Assembly: GCF_000826125.2 (NCBI RefSeq) | Contig: NZ_LN651373.1 | Span: forward strand, 440,381 to 492,698 | Direction: 5' to 3' | Source of the DNA: Bhargavaea cecembensis | Lineage (GTDB): Bacteria > Bacillota > Bacilli > Bacillales_A > Planococcaceae | DNA: 52,318 nucleotides | Shown here: positions 43,859 through 51,892 of the stretch, in pieces | Layout of the letters: each line of letters opens with the position of its first letter | Numbering within the stretch: position 1 is the stretch's first letter | Position numbers and translations under genes: made by a program | Notes under the pieces: model-generated | Seen by the model: the letters and a program-made list of their open reading frames with translations, nothing else | What the model was told of the DNA's origin: nothing | Database searches by the model: none

Positions 43859-44719
43859 TCAAACTTCGCCGATCAGGATGTCGAGTTCGACGGTGATGGA
43901 TGCGCGGTCCCGGTTGAGGAATCCTCCGAGCCGGTCGGGATCGGGTGACCATCCGAGCGGGGTCATCCGGGCGAGGTCCGCCAGTTGTGCACGGTCCAGG
44001 TCCGCTTCATATCGGAGGGGGATCGTGCCGCTGCGCTTGAAGTGGCGTTCGAACAGGCCGGCGGTTTCTTCGTTGGAATAGGCGGCCCGGGCACTCCCGC
44101 CGTGCAAGGCTTCGCGCAGTTCCTTCAAGTAGCCGCTTCCCGGGATGACTTTGATGAGCATCCCGCCGGGCGCGAGCATGCGCTTGAACTCCCCGTAGTT
44201 GGACGGGGACAGGAGGTTCAGGATGATGTCGGTCCGCCCGTCGGCAAACGGTGAAGCGGCCAGGTCGCCGACGATCCAGGCGGCGCCGGGATAATTCCGC
44301 GCGGCTTGGATGATCCCTTCTTTCGCGATGTCGAGGCCGGCCCCTTTGAGGCCCGGCCCGCATGTTTCAAGCAGGGCGTGAAGATGGGAGCCTTCCCCGC
44401 AGCCGATGTCCGCCAGCACGGCTTCCCTGTTGGCGAGAATGGGCCGGATCAGATTCGAGAGCGCTTCATGGAGCGGATCATACAGCCCGCTTCCCGTGAT
44501 GATCCTTCTGCGGGATTCGAACAGCTCCTTTGAATAAGATCCAGCCGGCTGCCGGGACAGCAGGTTCACATAGCCCTGCTTGGCCAGGTCGAATGAGTGC
44601 CGGTTTTCGCAGGCGAGGGCCGGCTGTCCATCTACGGATACGCTGCTGCCGCAGACCGGGCAGCGGAGTGCCCCCGCTAGTTTATTCAGACTCTCCGCTC
44701 CTTCCATCCGTCTGTTCAT
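43859..44719 (-). CDS. rlmA: 23S rRNA (guanine-N1) methyltransferase, RlmA type
   Basis: The protein (286 aa) has an N-terminal zinc knuckle: CPVCGSS then LACENRHSFD, i.e. CxxC and CxxxH as in RlmA(I)/RlmA(II). Next comes FDLAKQGYVNLL, typical of the family, and the SAM-binding motif VLADIGCGEGSHLHALLE near residue 103, with ILNLLSPSN replacing an NPPY-type motif. It methylates G745 or G748 of 23S rRNA; the Gram-positive TlrB-type (G748) gives tylosin resistance in some producers. ATG at 44719 is used because GAAGGAGTG lies six bases upstream. Which guanine is modified cannot be told. Confidence 0.85.
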   Translation of the reverse strand: MNRRMEGAESLNKLAGALRCPVCGSSVSVDGQPALACENRHSFDLAKQGYVNLLSRQPAGSYSKELFESRRRIITGSGLYDPLHEALSNLIRPILANREAVLADIGCGEGSHLHALLETCGPGLKGAGLDIAKEGIIQAARNYPGAAWIVGDLAASPFADGRTDIILNLLSPSNYGEFKRMLAPGGMLIKVIPGSGYLKELREALHGGSARAAYSNEETAGLFERHFKRSGTIPLRYEADLDRAQLADLARMTPLGWSPDPDRLGGFLNRDRASITVELDILIGEV

Positions 44720-44747
44720 GCCGTCACTCCTTCTCATCCATCCCTTG

Positions 44748-45113
44748 TCAAAGGATCGCTTCTGCGATGATCTTATCGAGCTTGCGGATGTCGACTCCGC
44801 GGCCGAGGTTGATCTTCATCTGGCCGGCGCGCGTCCACAGCTCGATTTCCGAGTTGAGGTCGAGCCGCCCGGCGTTTTCGGTTGAATACATGTTGATCGA
44901 ATTGAACGGGACCGAGTAGACTTCGACTTTCTTGCCGGTGATGCCCTGCTTGTCGGCGATGATGAACCGCTTGTTCGTCACGACGGCGACGTCCCGCACC
45001 GTCTTGTAGGCGACTTGCGCTTCTTCTCCATTGATAAGCAGTTCACTGATTTCTTCCGGCACCGGCACTTCCTGCGAAAACGTCCATGAGAGCATTCCTT
45101 GCAGATCTGCCAT
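44748..45113 (-). CDS. Bacterial PH-domain protein
   Basis: This 121-residue soluble protein matches the single bacterial PH domain family seen in bacilli (YozO/YvbH-like): EISELLINGEEAQVAYKTVRDVAVVTNKRFIIADKQGITGKKVEVYSVPFNSINMYSTENAG, then a final helix KLDKIIAEAIL. Start ATG at 45113 follows GGAGGG; the longer frame upstream lacks a site. No membrane segment is present. It is 28 bp upstream of the RlmA gene and in the same direction, so they may be co-transcribed. Cellular role unknown. Confidence 0.8.
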   Translation of the reverse strand: MADLQGMLSWTFSQEVPVPEEISELLINGEEAQVAYKTVRDVAVVTNKRFIIADKQGITGKKVEVYSVPFNSINMYSTENAGRLDLNSEIELWTRAGQMKINLGRGVDIRKLDKIIAEAIL

Positions 45114-45218
45114 CTGATTTCCCTCCATCCCTTTGATGCCTATTATTATTCCATAGAAAGGTGCATCTGTCGCCGCCTTCCGCTGAAATTTTTCAGCAAC
45201 ATTCAAGGATTCAACTCG

Positions 45219-45233
45219 TACCCTAATAGGGTA
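45219..45233. promoter_or_regulatory. CsoR-like palindrome upstream of the HrtBA-type exporter
   Basis: TACCCT-AAT-AGGGTA is a perfect 6-3-6 dyad, 36 bp before the permease start. Its TACCC...GGGTA form resembles operators of CsoR/CstR-family metal or sulfide sensors. A direct repeat ATTCAAGG-ATTCAACT lies just upstream (45201-45216), recalling the direct-repeat sites of HssR, the haem-responsive regulator of hrtAB in S. aureus. Neither regulator gene is in the window. Confidence 0.5.
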
Positions 45234-45269
45234 TGAAAAGGAAGATACATAGAAGGGGAGAGTGGATCC

Positions 45270-46340
45270 ATGTTTCTCGCGTGGCGGGAGATCAAGCAGA
45301 ATAAACTCAGGTTTGCGCTGATCATTGCGGTGCTGATGCTCGTGTCGTTTCTCGTTTTCTTCCTTTCGGGTCTCGCAACGGGGCTCGCCGGGCTGAACCG
45401 GGAGGCGGTCGACAAATGGGGGGCGGACAGCATTTACCTGACCGAGGAGTCGGACAAGAGCTTGAACCAGTCGATGATGGAAGCGGAGAAGGCGGATGAA
45501 GTCGAGGGCGATGAGACGGCCGTGCTCGCCGTGATGAATGTCATCGCGGACAACGGAAAAGACAAAAACGGCGTGGCCCTGTTCGGGATCCGGCCGGATG
45601 AATTCATCATGCCGGACGTGACGGACGGCAAGCCGTTCAAAGAGCCATTCGAAGTCATTGCGTCCGATTACCTGAAGGATGAAGGGTTCTCGGCCGGGGA
45701 TGAGCTGTCTTTGTCCTCGACCGACGAAAAAGTAACGATTTCGGGGTTCACGGATGAGGCCCGGTTCAACGCAGCCCCGGTACTTTACATGAGCCTTGCC
45801 GACCTCCAGAAAATCAGGCTCGGAGCGGCCGCGGATGAACTGGAAGAGGGCGAGGAACCCGTCAATGCTGTCGTCGTGAAGGGAGGATCCGACAACGCGG
45901 TTCCGGATGAGCTGGAACGGATCGAGACGGAGACGTTCATCGAGAACCTGCCCGGTTATACCGAACAGAACCTGACGCTCACGCTCATGATCTACTTTTT
46001 GTTCGCCATTTCGGCGGCGGTCGTGGCGATCTTCCTGTATGTGCTCACGGTCCAGAAGATCGGCATGTTCGGTGTCATGAAGGCACAGGGCATTTCGAGC
46101 GGTTACCTCGCATGGTCGGTGATCGCACAGACGTTCATCCTTGCACTCATCGGCGTGCTGATCGGGTTCGGACTCACGGTCGCAACAGGCCAGTTCCTGC
46201 CGAACGCCGTACCGGTCACGTTTGACTATGCCACGATGGCGATTTATGGCGCCGTCTTGGTCGCGGTGGCGGTGGTCGGCGCGCTCGTGTCGGTTTGGAC
46301 GATCGTGAAAATTGATCCGCTGGAGGCGATTTCGGGATGA
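45270..46340 (+). CDS. FtsX-like ABC exporter permease, HrtB type
   Basis: The permease (356 aa) has the MacB/FtsX four-helix plan: a first helix in MFLAWREIKQNKLRFALIIAVLMLVSFLVFFLSG, a large extracytoplasmic domain (about residues 45-225), then three helices (TLTLMIYFLFAISAAVVAIFLYVLTVQK and the C-terminal pair). WREIKQNKxRF and the IDPLEAI end closely follow HrtB proteins, which extrude haem or haem-like toxic compounds. RBS AGGGGAG precedes ATG at 45270. Its stop overlaps the ATPase start (ATGA). Cargo is inferred from family resemblance. Confidence 0.8.
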   Translation: MFLAWREIKQNKLRFALIIAVLMLVSFLVFFLSGLATGLAGLNREAVDKWGADSIYLTEESDKSLNQSMMEAEKADEVEGDETAVLAVMNVIADNGKDKNGVALFGIRPDEFIMPDVTDGKPFKEPFEVIASDYLKDEGFSAGDELSLSSTDEKVTISGFTDEARFNAAPVLYMSLADLQKIRLGAAADELEEGEEPVNAVVVKGGSDNAVPDELERIETETFIENLPGYTEQNLTLTLMIYFLFAISAAVVAIFLYVLTVQKIGMFGVMKAQGISSGYLAWSVIAQTFILALIGVLIGFGLTVATGQFLPNAVPVTFDYATMAIYGAVLVAVAVVGALVSVWTIVKIDPLEAISG

Positions 46341-47083
46341 CGGAGCACGTATTGCAGTTAAATGAAGTGACGAAGACGTTCGGCTCCGGCCGGACGGAAG
46401 TGCAGGCGCTGAAGAAGACGACCCTCGAGGTGGCGCGCGGGGAAGTGGTCGCGATCATCGGCCCGTCCGGTTCCGGGAAATCGACGCTGCTGACAATTGC
46501 AGGCGGACTGCAGACGCCGACGGACGGGGAAGTGCGGATTGCCGGCGAGCGTATCACCGATTTGAATGAAAAGCGTCGTTCGCGAGTCCGGCTGGAGCAT
46601 GTCGGCTTCATCCTCCAGTCATCGAACCTCGTGCCGTTCCTGACCGTATCCGAGCAACTCCGGCTTCTCGACAAGGTGAAGAAAAACAATATGACGGCGG
46701 AGGAGCGGGACGGCCTTCTGGAGGAGCTCGGCATCGAGGAGCTGACGAAGAAATACCCGGGCAGCCTGTCCGGCGGTGAACGCCAGCGGGTCGCAATCGC
46801 CAAGGCGCTTTACAGCAATCCGTCTCTCCTACTCGCGGATGAGCCGACCGCATCGCTTGATTCAGACCGGGCGTTCGAAGTGATGGGACTCCTGAAGAGC
46901 GCGGCGGTGAAAAAGAACGCCGCGACAATCGTCGTGACGCATGACACGCGGCTCATGGATTATGTGGATAAGGTGTACAAGATGGTCGACGGATCGCTCC
47001 GCCTTGAGGAACGGCATGAGGCGGAGCGGCTGCCGGACGGGCGTACCGGGTTTCTGGAAGAGGCGGATCCGGATCACGCTTGA
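46337..47083 (+). CDS. ABC exporter ATP-binding protein, HrtA type
   Basis: The ATPase (248 aa) pairs with the preceding permease. It shows Walker A IIGPSGSGKSTLL near residue 42, the Q-loop in FILQSSNLVPFLTV, the signature SLSGGERQRVAIAKAL, Walker B LLLADEPTASLD and the switch histidine in VVTHDTRLM. It belongs to the MacB/LolD/HrtA group by the SGSGKSTLL...NLVPFLT pattern. Start ATG at 46337 overlaps the permease stop by four bases, so the pair is translationally coupled. No haem sensor two-component genes are next to it. Confidence 0.87.
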   Translation: MTEHVLQLNEVTKTFGSGRTEVQALKKTTLEVARGEVVAIIGPSGSGKSTLLTIAGGLQTPTDGEVRIAGERITDLNEKRRSRVRLEHVGFILQSSNLVPFLTVSEQLRLLDKVKKNNMTAEERDGLLEELGIEELTKKYPGSLSGGERQRVAIAKALYSNPSLLLADEPTASLDSDRAFEVMGLLKSAAVKKNAATIVVTHDTRLMDYVDKVYKMVDGSLRLEERHEAERLPDGRTGFLEEADPDHA

Positions 47084-47191
47084 TCGGCCTTCAAATGTTT
47101 GGATAACCCCGGCATCGGCTTTTTTGTATAAAGCCCGGCGGTCCTCCGCATACTGTTTCTGACCACGAAGTCAGGAATGGAGGAAACAAAA

Positions 47192-47701
47192 ATGGGCGTT
47201 ATGAACGGAAATCCGAAAAACGAGCCGCTGCATTACGGGGAAGTCATCGGAATCTGGTCATATGTTGCGGCCAACAACGGCCTCATCAGTATGTACGAAG
47301 CGTTCGTCAACCATGCGGGCGACCGCGATCTGATATCGCTTCTGGAAGACCAGATCAAGATGATGAAGAACGAAAACACGACCGTTGAGAAGGTCCTGAA
47401 GGAAAACGGCGTCACTCCGCCGCCGTCGCTTCCGTCCCGCGGCAAGGCGTCCGCGGATGAAATCCCGCCGGGTGCGCGCTTCATGGATCCGGAGATTGCC
47501 GCGATCATGGCCGCGAACTCCGGCCTGGGGCTCGTGTCCTGCAGCCAGGTGCTCGGCCAGTGCATGCGCGAAGACGTCGCGATGCATTTCATGAAGTTCC
47601 ACACCGACCGGGCCACTGCAGGCGGACGTCTGCTTGAACTCACGAAAGACAAAGGCTGGCTCATCATGCCGCCGCTCCACGGCCAGAAGAAGGAAGACTG
47701 A
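47192..47701 (+). CDS. DUF3231-family protein
   Basis: This 169-residue protein is a single copy of the DUF3231 helical bundle (full-length members often have two). It contains LHYGEVIGIWSYVAANNGLISMYEAFVNHAGDRDLISLLED and the proline-rich linker GVTPPPSLPSR, followed by helices with FMDPEIAAIMAANSGLGLVSCSQVLGQCMREDVAMHFMKFHTDRATAGGRLLEL. Paralogues of this family are common in endospore-forming bacilli and resemble CotF-like coat proteins and ferritin-like bundles; the function is unknown. RBS GGAGG is eight bases before ATG at 47192. Confidence 0.85.
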   Translation: MGVMNGNPKNEPLHYGEVIGIWSYVAANNGLISMYEAFVNHAGDRDLISLLEDQIKMMKNENTTVEKVLKENGVTPPPSLPSRGKASADEIPPGARFMDPEIAAIMAANSGLGLVSCSQVLGQCMREDVAMHFMKFHTDRATAGGRLLELTKDKGWLIMPPLHGQKKED

Positions 47702-47737
47702 ACACCGGGCATCCCGTTTCTGCGGGGTGTCTTTTTT
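47702..47737 (+). terminator. Intrinsic terminator after the DUF3231 gene
   Basis: ACACC...GGTGT with inner CCCG...CGGG (a bulged left arm) is followed by CTTTTTT. Confidence 0.7.
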
Positions 47738-47774
47738 ATTTTCGGGTCTCTCTATCATTATCCCGACATATCAA

Positions 47775-47803
47775 TTGACAATCGATCGTCCACCCCCTAA
47801 ACT
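47775..47803 (+). promoter_or_regulatory. SigA promoter of the ydgG-ydgH pair
   Basis: TTGACA, a 17-base spacer and TAAACT form a strong promoter. Its -10 box lies inside the long palindrome at 47788-47825. Confidence 0.8.
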
Positions 47804-47825
47804 AATTTTAGTTGAGGGGGTGGAC
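47788..47825. promoter_or_regulatory. 38-bp palindrome covering -10 box and Shine-Dalgarno of the MarR gene
   Basis: Outer arms GTCCACCCCCT/AGGGGGTGGAC (11 bp) and inner arms AACTAA/TTAGTT (6 bp, two-base centre) form one continuous dyad, with only the flanking A and G unpaired. The right outer arm contains the ribosome binding site GGGGGTGG. The inner part resembles a MarR operator. In RNA the hairpin would hide the ribosome binding site. Confidence 0.75.
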
Positions 47826-47829
47826 TATT

Positions 47830-48276
47830 TTGCAGGAGAAGCTCAGAGAAGCGATTGAGCTGTTTGAAGAAGTGATGATCTTCGGGGCGGAGCATGTGAT
47901 GCGTTCCGTTGACATCGACATCTGGCATGAGTATTCGCCGGAGCAGATCCAGGTGCTGAAGATCTTGTCCGCTTCCGGGCCGATGTCGAACGGGCAGCTC
48001 GCTGCCGTCCAGGGTGTGCACAAAAGTGCGGTTTCCACCCGACTCAAGAAGCTCGAGGACAAAGGGCTGGTCAGTTCGGACCGGGACCCTGCCGACCAGC
48101 GGGCGAAAGTGATCCGGGTCACGGAGGCGGGAAGCGAAATTCTGAAAAGGTCGGATGAAGCCATCTACCAGAGCGTGGAGAACCTGTTCGGCGGGAAGAT
48201 CAGCGAACAGGAACTGGATGCGTTCATCGGCACGTTCCGGAAACTGAAGGATATTTTGAGATTCAAGGAGATGTAA
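47830..48276 (+). CDS. MarR-family transcriptional regulator (YdgG-like)
   Basis: The protein (148 aa) has the winged-helix MarR pattern: EYSPEQIQVLKILSASGPMSNGQLAAVQGVHKSAVSTRLKKLEDKGLVSSDRDPADQRAKVIRVTEAGSEIL, with the DxRxxxxxLT-like wing as DPADQRAKVIRVTEAG. TTG at 47830 is the start, with GGGGGTGG seven bases upstream. It stands directly before the MMPL gene (3-bp gap), as YdgG does before YdgH in B. subtilis, and most likely represses the pair through the palindrome at 47788. The effector is unknown, probably a lipophilic or phenolic compound. Confidence 0.9.
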   Translation: MQEKLREAIELFEEVMIFGAEHVMRSVDIDIWHEYSPEQIQVLKILSASGPMSNGQLAAVQGVHKSAVSTRLKKLEDKGLVSSDRDPADQRAKVIRVTEAGSEILKRSDEAIYQSVENLFGGKISEQELDAFIGTFRKLKDILRFKEM

Positions 48277-48279
48277 TAC

Positions 48280-50934
48280 GTGAGGAAAGTATTGAAATTC
48301 AGATGGCCGATCTTCATTGTCCTGCTCGTCGTGACGGTCGTCCTGTTCATTTTGGCGCCGGATCTTGCGAAGCAGGCCGAAGATGCGGGCAACATGCAGC
48401 TGTCGGACACGGCCGATTCCCAGCGCGCCGCGGATCTGCTTGAGAAAGTGGGGGCCTCGGACGAGACGATTTCCCTCGTCTACGCGCTGGACCAGCCGGC
48501 CGATGACGGGAAAAAGACGGCGATTTCCGATGCCGCCAACGAGATCAAGGCGATCGGGGATCCGGTCACCGAAGTTCTGGACCCGTTTGAAAACGAAGAG
48601 ATGGAAAAACAGCTCGTTTCCGAAGACGGAAAAACAATCCTCGTGCCGGTCACCGTGGACGGATCGGACGAGGAAATCGTCGAGCTCGCCGATGAGATCA
48701 AGTCGGATATCCTGACCGGCGACGACGAGGTCTACATCACCGGGGAAGCGATCATCAACAACGACGTGAACATCAGTGCGCAGGAAGGGCTGAAAAAGAC
48801 GGAGCTGATCACGGTCGGCCTGATCTTCGGCCTGCTGCTCATCGTGTTCCGTTCTCCGGTCACGCCGCTCATCCCGCTTCTCGCAGTCGGGATTTCGTAC
48901 CTGCTCAGCCAGTCGCTCGTCGCATTCTTCGTCGACTGGTTCGGCTTCCCGGTATCGAATTACACACAGATCTTCCTCGTCGCCATCCTGTTCGGACTCG
49001 GGACGGACTACTGCATCCTGCTGCTGAGCCGGTACAAGGAAGAACTGCTCGCCGGACATGAAGTCGAAGAAGCGGTCGTCAATACGTACAAGACGGCGGG
49101 CCGGACGCTGTTCATCAGCGCGCTTGCCGTGTTCATCGGATTTGCGGCGATCGGCTTCGCGCAGTTCCCGATCTTCAAGTCGGCAGTCGCGGTGGCGGTC
49201 GGGATCGCGGTTCTGCTGCTCGTCCTGACAACGGTCGTGCCGCTGTTCATGATGCTGCTGAAAGACAAGCTGTTCTGGCCGGCGAAAGGCAGCGCGTCGC
49301 ATAAAGACAGCAAGCTGTGGATCGGCTTCAGCAAGCTGTCCGTCATGCGCCCGCTCCTGTCGATGGGAGTCGTGGCGATCATCACGATTCCGCTCCTGCT
49401 GACATATGACAACGACATTTCGTTCAACACGATCGACGAGATCGACAGCAGCCGGGAATCGGTCATGGGCCTCAACCGGATCTCCGACGCATTCGGCGAA
49501 GGGGATTCCCTGCCGGTCGGCGTCATCCTGAAAAAAGACGACAAGATCGTGAACGAAGCTGACGTCACGTACCTCGAGCGCATCAGCCAGGACCTTGAAA
49601 AGGTGGACGGCGTGAAAAGCGTTCGGACGATCACACGCCCGACCGGTGAGATCATCGGCGACCTGTACGTCGACCGGCAGATCTCCCTCATGGCGGACGG
49701 TCTGGACGATGCCATCCAGGGTCTCCGCGACGTTCAGGACGGCCTCGGCCAAGCGGGCGGTGGGCTCGACCAAATCATCGGTCAGCTTCCGTCCGGCAGT
49801 GCCGCAGCGGGCGGCGGCGACGGACTCCGCCAGGCTGCAAGCGGCATCAGCCAGATCAACGGCCAGCTCGGCCAGATCGCCGGCGGCCTCGGCCAGGGCA
49901 TGCCGGCGGCACAGGCGGCCGGCGGGCTCAACGCCCTGAGCGGGGAACTTGCGAAAATCGGCACTTCCCTCGAAGGCGCAGCCGGCCAGCTGGATGCTTC
50001 CGGCGGGCAGATCGGTGCCTTGTCCGGCGGTCTCGGCGAACTGTCCAAGGGGGTCGCGGCTTCTTCGGAAGGTCTCACCCAGATTGCGGACGGACTGGAC
50101 GACCTGTCCGGCACGATGCACGACATGGGCGATACGAAAAGCGTCCGCGACACCGGCATGTTCGTCCCCGCCGGCACGTTCGAAAATGAAGAGTTCGAAC
50201 CGGTGATCGACCGCTACACGATCGACGGGGAATCCGGCATCCTCATGGAAGTTATCCTGGATGAGGATCCGTACTCCCGCGAGGCGATCGGCACCGTCGA
50301 GGACCTGAAGGATTCTGTCCGGAAGTCGGTGATCGGGACGCCGTTTGAAGACGCGGACCTGTACTTCGACGGCATTTCCGTCATGAACTCCGACCTCCAG
50401 GACATCTCGTCCTCCGACTTCAGCCGGACGGTCACGATCATGCTTGTCGGCCTGTTCGTCGTGCTGTTCATCCTGTTCCGCTCGGCGATCATGCCGCTTT
50501 ATATGATCGGCTCGCTCCTGCTCACGTACTACACATCGGTCTCCGTCACCGAGCTCATCTTCGTGAACTGGCTCGGCTACGACGGCATCAGCTGGGCGGT
50601 CCCGTTCTTCGGATTCATCATGCTGATCGCACTCGGCGTGGACTACTCGATCTTCCTGCTCGACCGGTTCCGCGAAGAGAGCCTCAACCGGCTGAACACC
50701 CGGGAAGCACTCACGACCGCAATGGCGAAGATGGGCACGGTCATCATCACGGCCGCCATCATCCTCGCCGGCACGTTCGGCGCGATGATGCCGTCCGGCG
50801 TGCTCAGCCTCGTGCAGATCGCGACCATCGTCATCACCGGCCTCCTGCTGTACGGCCTCATCATCCTGCCGCTCCTCATCCCGGCGATCACCGTATCGTT
50901 TGGACGCGGCGTCTGGTGGCCGTACCGGGGCTGA
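48280..50934 (+). CDS. ydgH: MMPL/RND-family membrane exporter (YdgH-like)
   Basis: The transporter (884 aa) has the two-half MMPL plan: one N-terminal helix (FRWPIFIVLLVVTVVLFILAP), an external domain, a five-helix bundle with ILFGLGTDYCILLLSRYKEE (the GxxxDY motif of the proton path), a second external domain, and a second bundle with MLIALGVDYSIFLLDRFREE. Between residues 460 and 625 the external domain carries a Gly/Gln/Leu-rich helical repeat (GLDQI, GLGQ, GLGELSKG and similar) predicted to form a long coiled stalk. GTG at 48280 has AAGGAG nine bases before it. Length matches B. subtilis YdgH. Cargo unknown, likely lipids or drugs. Confidence 0.9.
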   Translation: MRKVLKFRWPIFIVLLVVTVVLFILAPDLAKQAEDAGNMQLSDTADSQRAADLLEKVGASDETISLVYALDQPADDGKKTAISDAANEIKAIGDPVTEVLDPFENEEMEKQLVSEDGKTILVPVTVDGSDEEIVELADEIKSDILTGDDEVYITGEAIINNDVNISAQEGLKKTELITVGLIFGLLLIVFRSPVTPLIPLLAVGISYLLSQSLVAFFVDWFGFPVSNYTQIFLVAILFGLGTDYCILLLSRYKEELLAGHEVEEAVVNTYKTAGRTLFISALAVFIGFAAIGFAQFPIFKSAVAVAVGIAVLLLVLTTVVPLFMMLLKDKLFWPAKGSASHKDSKLWIGFSKLSVMRPLLSMGVVAIITIPLLLTYDNDISFNTIDEIDSSRESVMGLNRISDAFGEGDSLPVGVILKKDDKIVNEADVTYLERISQDLEKVDGVKSVRTITRPTGEIIGDLYVDRQISLMADGLDDAIQGLRDVQDGLGQAGGGLDQIIGQLPSGSAAAGGGDGLRQAASGISQINGQLGQIAGGLGQGMPAAQAAGGLNALSGELAKIGTSLEGAAGQLDASGGQIGALSGGLGELSKGVAASSEGLTQIADGLDDLSGTMHDMGDTKSVRDTGMFVPAGTFENEEFEPVIDRYTIDGESGILMEVILDEDPYSREAIGTVEDLKDSVRKSVIGTPFEDADLYFDGISVMNSDLQDISSSDFSRTVTIMLVGLFVVLFILFRSAIMPLYMIGSLLLTYYTSVSVTELIFVNWLGYDGISWAVPFFGFIMLIALGVDYSIFLLDRFREESLNRLNTREALTTAMAKMGTVIITAAIILAGTFGAMMPSGVLSLVQIATIVITGLLLYGLIILPLLIPAITVSFGRGVWWPYRG

Positions 50935-50955
50935 TCAAAATAAGAAAAGCTGAAA

Positions 50956-50991
50956 CCGGACTGTCCGAATTGGGACGGTCCGGCTTTTTTT
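50956..50991 (+). terminator. Intrinsic terminator after ydgH-like gene
   Basis: CCGGACTGTCC pairs with GGACGGTCCGG (one mismatch) around a short loop, followed by a run of eight T after one C. Confidence 0.9.
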
Positions 50992-51001
50992 GTTCGTTGG
51001 T

Positions 51002-51099
51002 GAATGGATAGAAAGCAGGGGTGAATAGATAGAAAGGGGTGATGAGTAGATAGAAAGAGGTGGTGAATAGATAGAAAGAGGCCACGAATAGATAGAAAG
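51002..51099. repeat. Array 7: 21-bp-period repeats, core GAATAGATAGAAAG
   Basis: Five copies of GAATAGATAGAAAG (variants GAATGG and GAGTAG) start at 51002, 51023, 51044, 51065 and 51086, exactly 21 bp apart with variable 7-base spacers. The core contains the reverse complement of the core of the 31848 array. It lies between the ydgH terminator and pxpB. Confidence 0.92.
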
Positions 51100-51193
51100 A
51101 AGTGAGCCGGCTGTGCTTCAGATTGATTCGACAGGTAAGGACAAATTATGAGACAATTCTTCTTGCAGATCGGCAGCAGAAAGAGGGATTGCC

Positions 51194-51892
51194 ATGAAGA
51201 TAGAGTTCACCCCGCTCGGCGACAGCGCGATCGTCGTGGCGGCGGGGGAAAAGATGAATGAAGAAACGACGGCCGCCGTCCGGGCGATCGCCGCGGCCAT
51301 CGAAAAGGCGGCGATGCCGGAATTGATGGACGTCATCCAGGCGTATGTGAATGTGACGGTCTGCTACGACGCGTCCGGCGGGATCACTTTTGAGAAAATG
51401 AAGGAACGGCTCTGCACCATCCTGAAAGACGTGCAGCCGGCTTCTCCGGAAACCGGCCGGACGGTGGAGATCCCGGTCTGCTACGGCGGGGAGTTCGGGC
51501 CGGATCTACCGTTTGTCGCGGCGCATAACGGGCTCACGGAAGAGGAAGTCATCGAGATCCATTCGGGCGGATCCTATGACGTGAAAATGATCGGATTCGC
51601 GCCCGGGTTCCCGTTTCTCGGCGGACTCGATGAGCGGATCGCCGCACCGCGCAGGCCGTCTCCGCGGCTCGAGATTCCGGCGCGGACCGTCGGGATCGCC
51701 GGGAGCCAGACGGGAGTGTATCCGATCGGAACGCCCGGCGGCTGGCAGCTCATCGGCCGGACGCCGGTCGACCTGTTCCTCCCCGGAGAAGAAATCCCGA
51801 GCCTGCTGCGGCCGGGCGACCGGGTGACGTTCCGGCCGATCACACGAGAGGAATACGACCGGAAGGAGGGCGCACGCCATGATCAGAGTTGA
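51194..51892 (+). CDS. pxpB: 5-oxoprolinase subunit B (KipI-type)
   Basis: PxpB (232 aa) forms with PxpA and PxpC the ATP-dependent enzyme that opens 5-oxoproline to glutamate. Family features are LGDSAIVV at the start, VIQAYVNVTVCYD, the RTVEIPVCYGGEFGPDL motif, and IGFAPGFPFLGGLDERIAAPRRPSPRLEIPARTVGIAGSQTGVYPIGTPGGWQLIGRTP. In B. subtilis the same protein (KipI) inhibits the sporulation kinase KinA. RBS GAGGG precedes ATG at 51194. It overlaps pxpC by 14 bases. PxpA (LamB/YcsF) should follow to the right of the window or lie elsewhere. Confidence 0.93.
   Translation: MKIEFTPLGDSAIVVAAGEKMNEETTAAVRAIAAAIEKAAMPELMDVIQAYVNVTVCYDASGGITFEKMKERLCTILKDVQPASPETGRTVEIPVCYGGEFGPDLPFVAAHNGLTEEEVIEIHSGGSYDVKMIGFAPGFPFLGGLDERIAAPRRPSPRLEIPARTVGIAGSQTGVYPIGTPGGWQLIGRTPVDLFLPGEEIPSLLRPGDRVTFRPITREEYDRKEGARHDQS

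Noticed and set aside
47797-50121. A 774-codon minus-strand frame opposite the ydgH-like gene
   Set aside because: It mirrors the strong codon bias of the real GC-rich gene, is rich in R, D, H and Q with no recognisable domain, and crosses the ydgG gene and its promoter.
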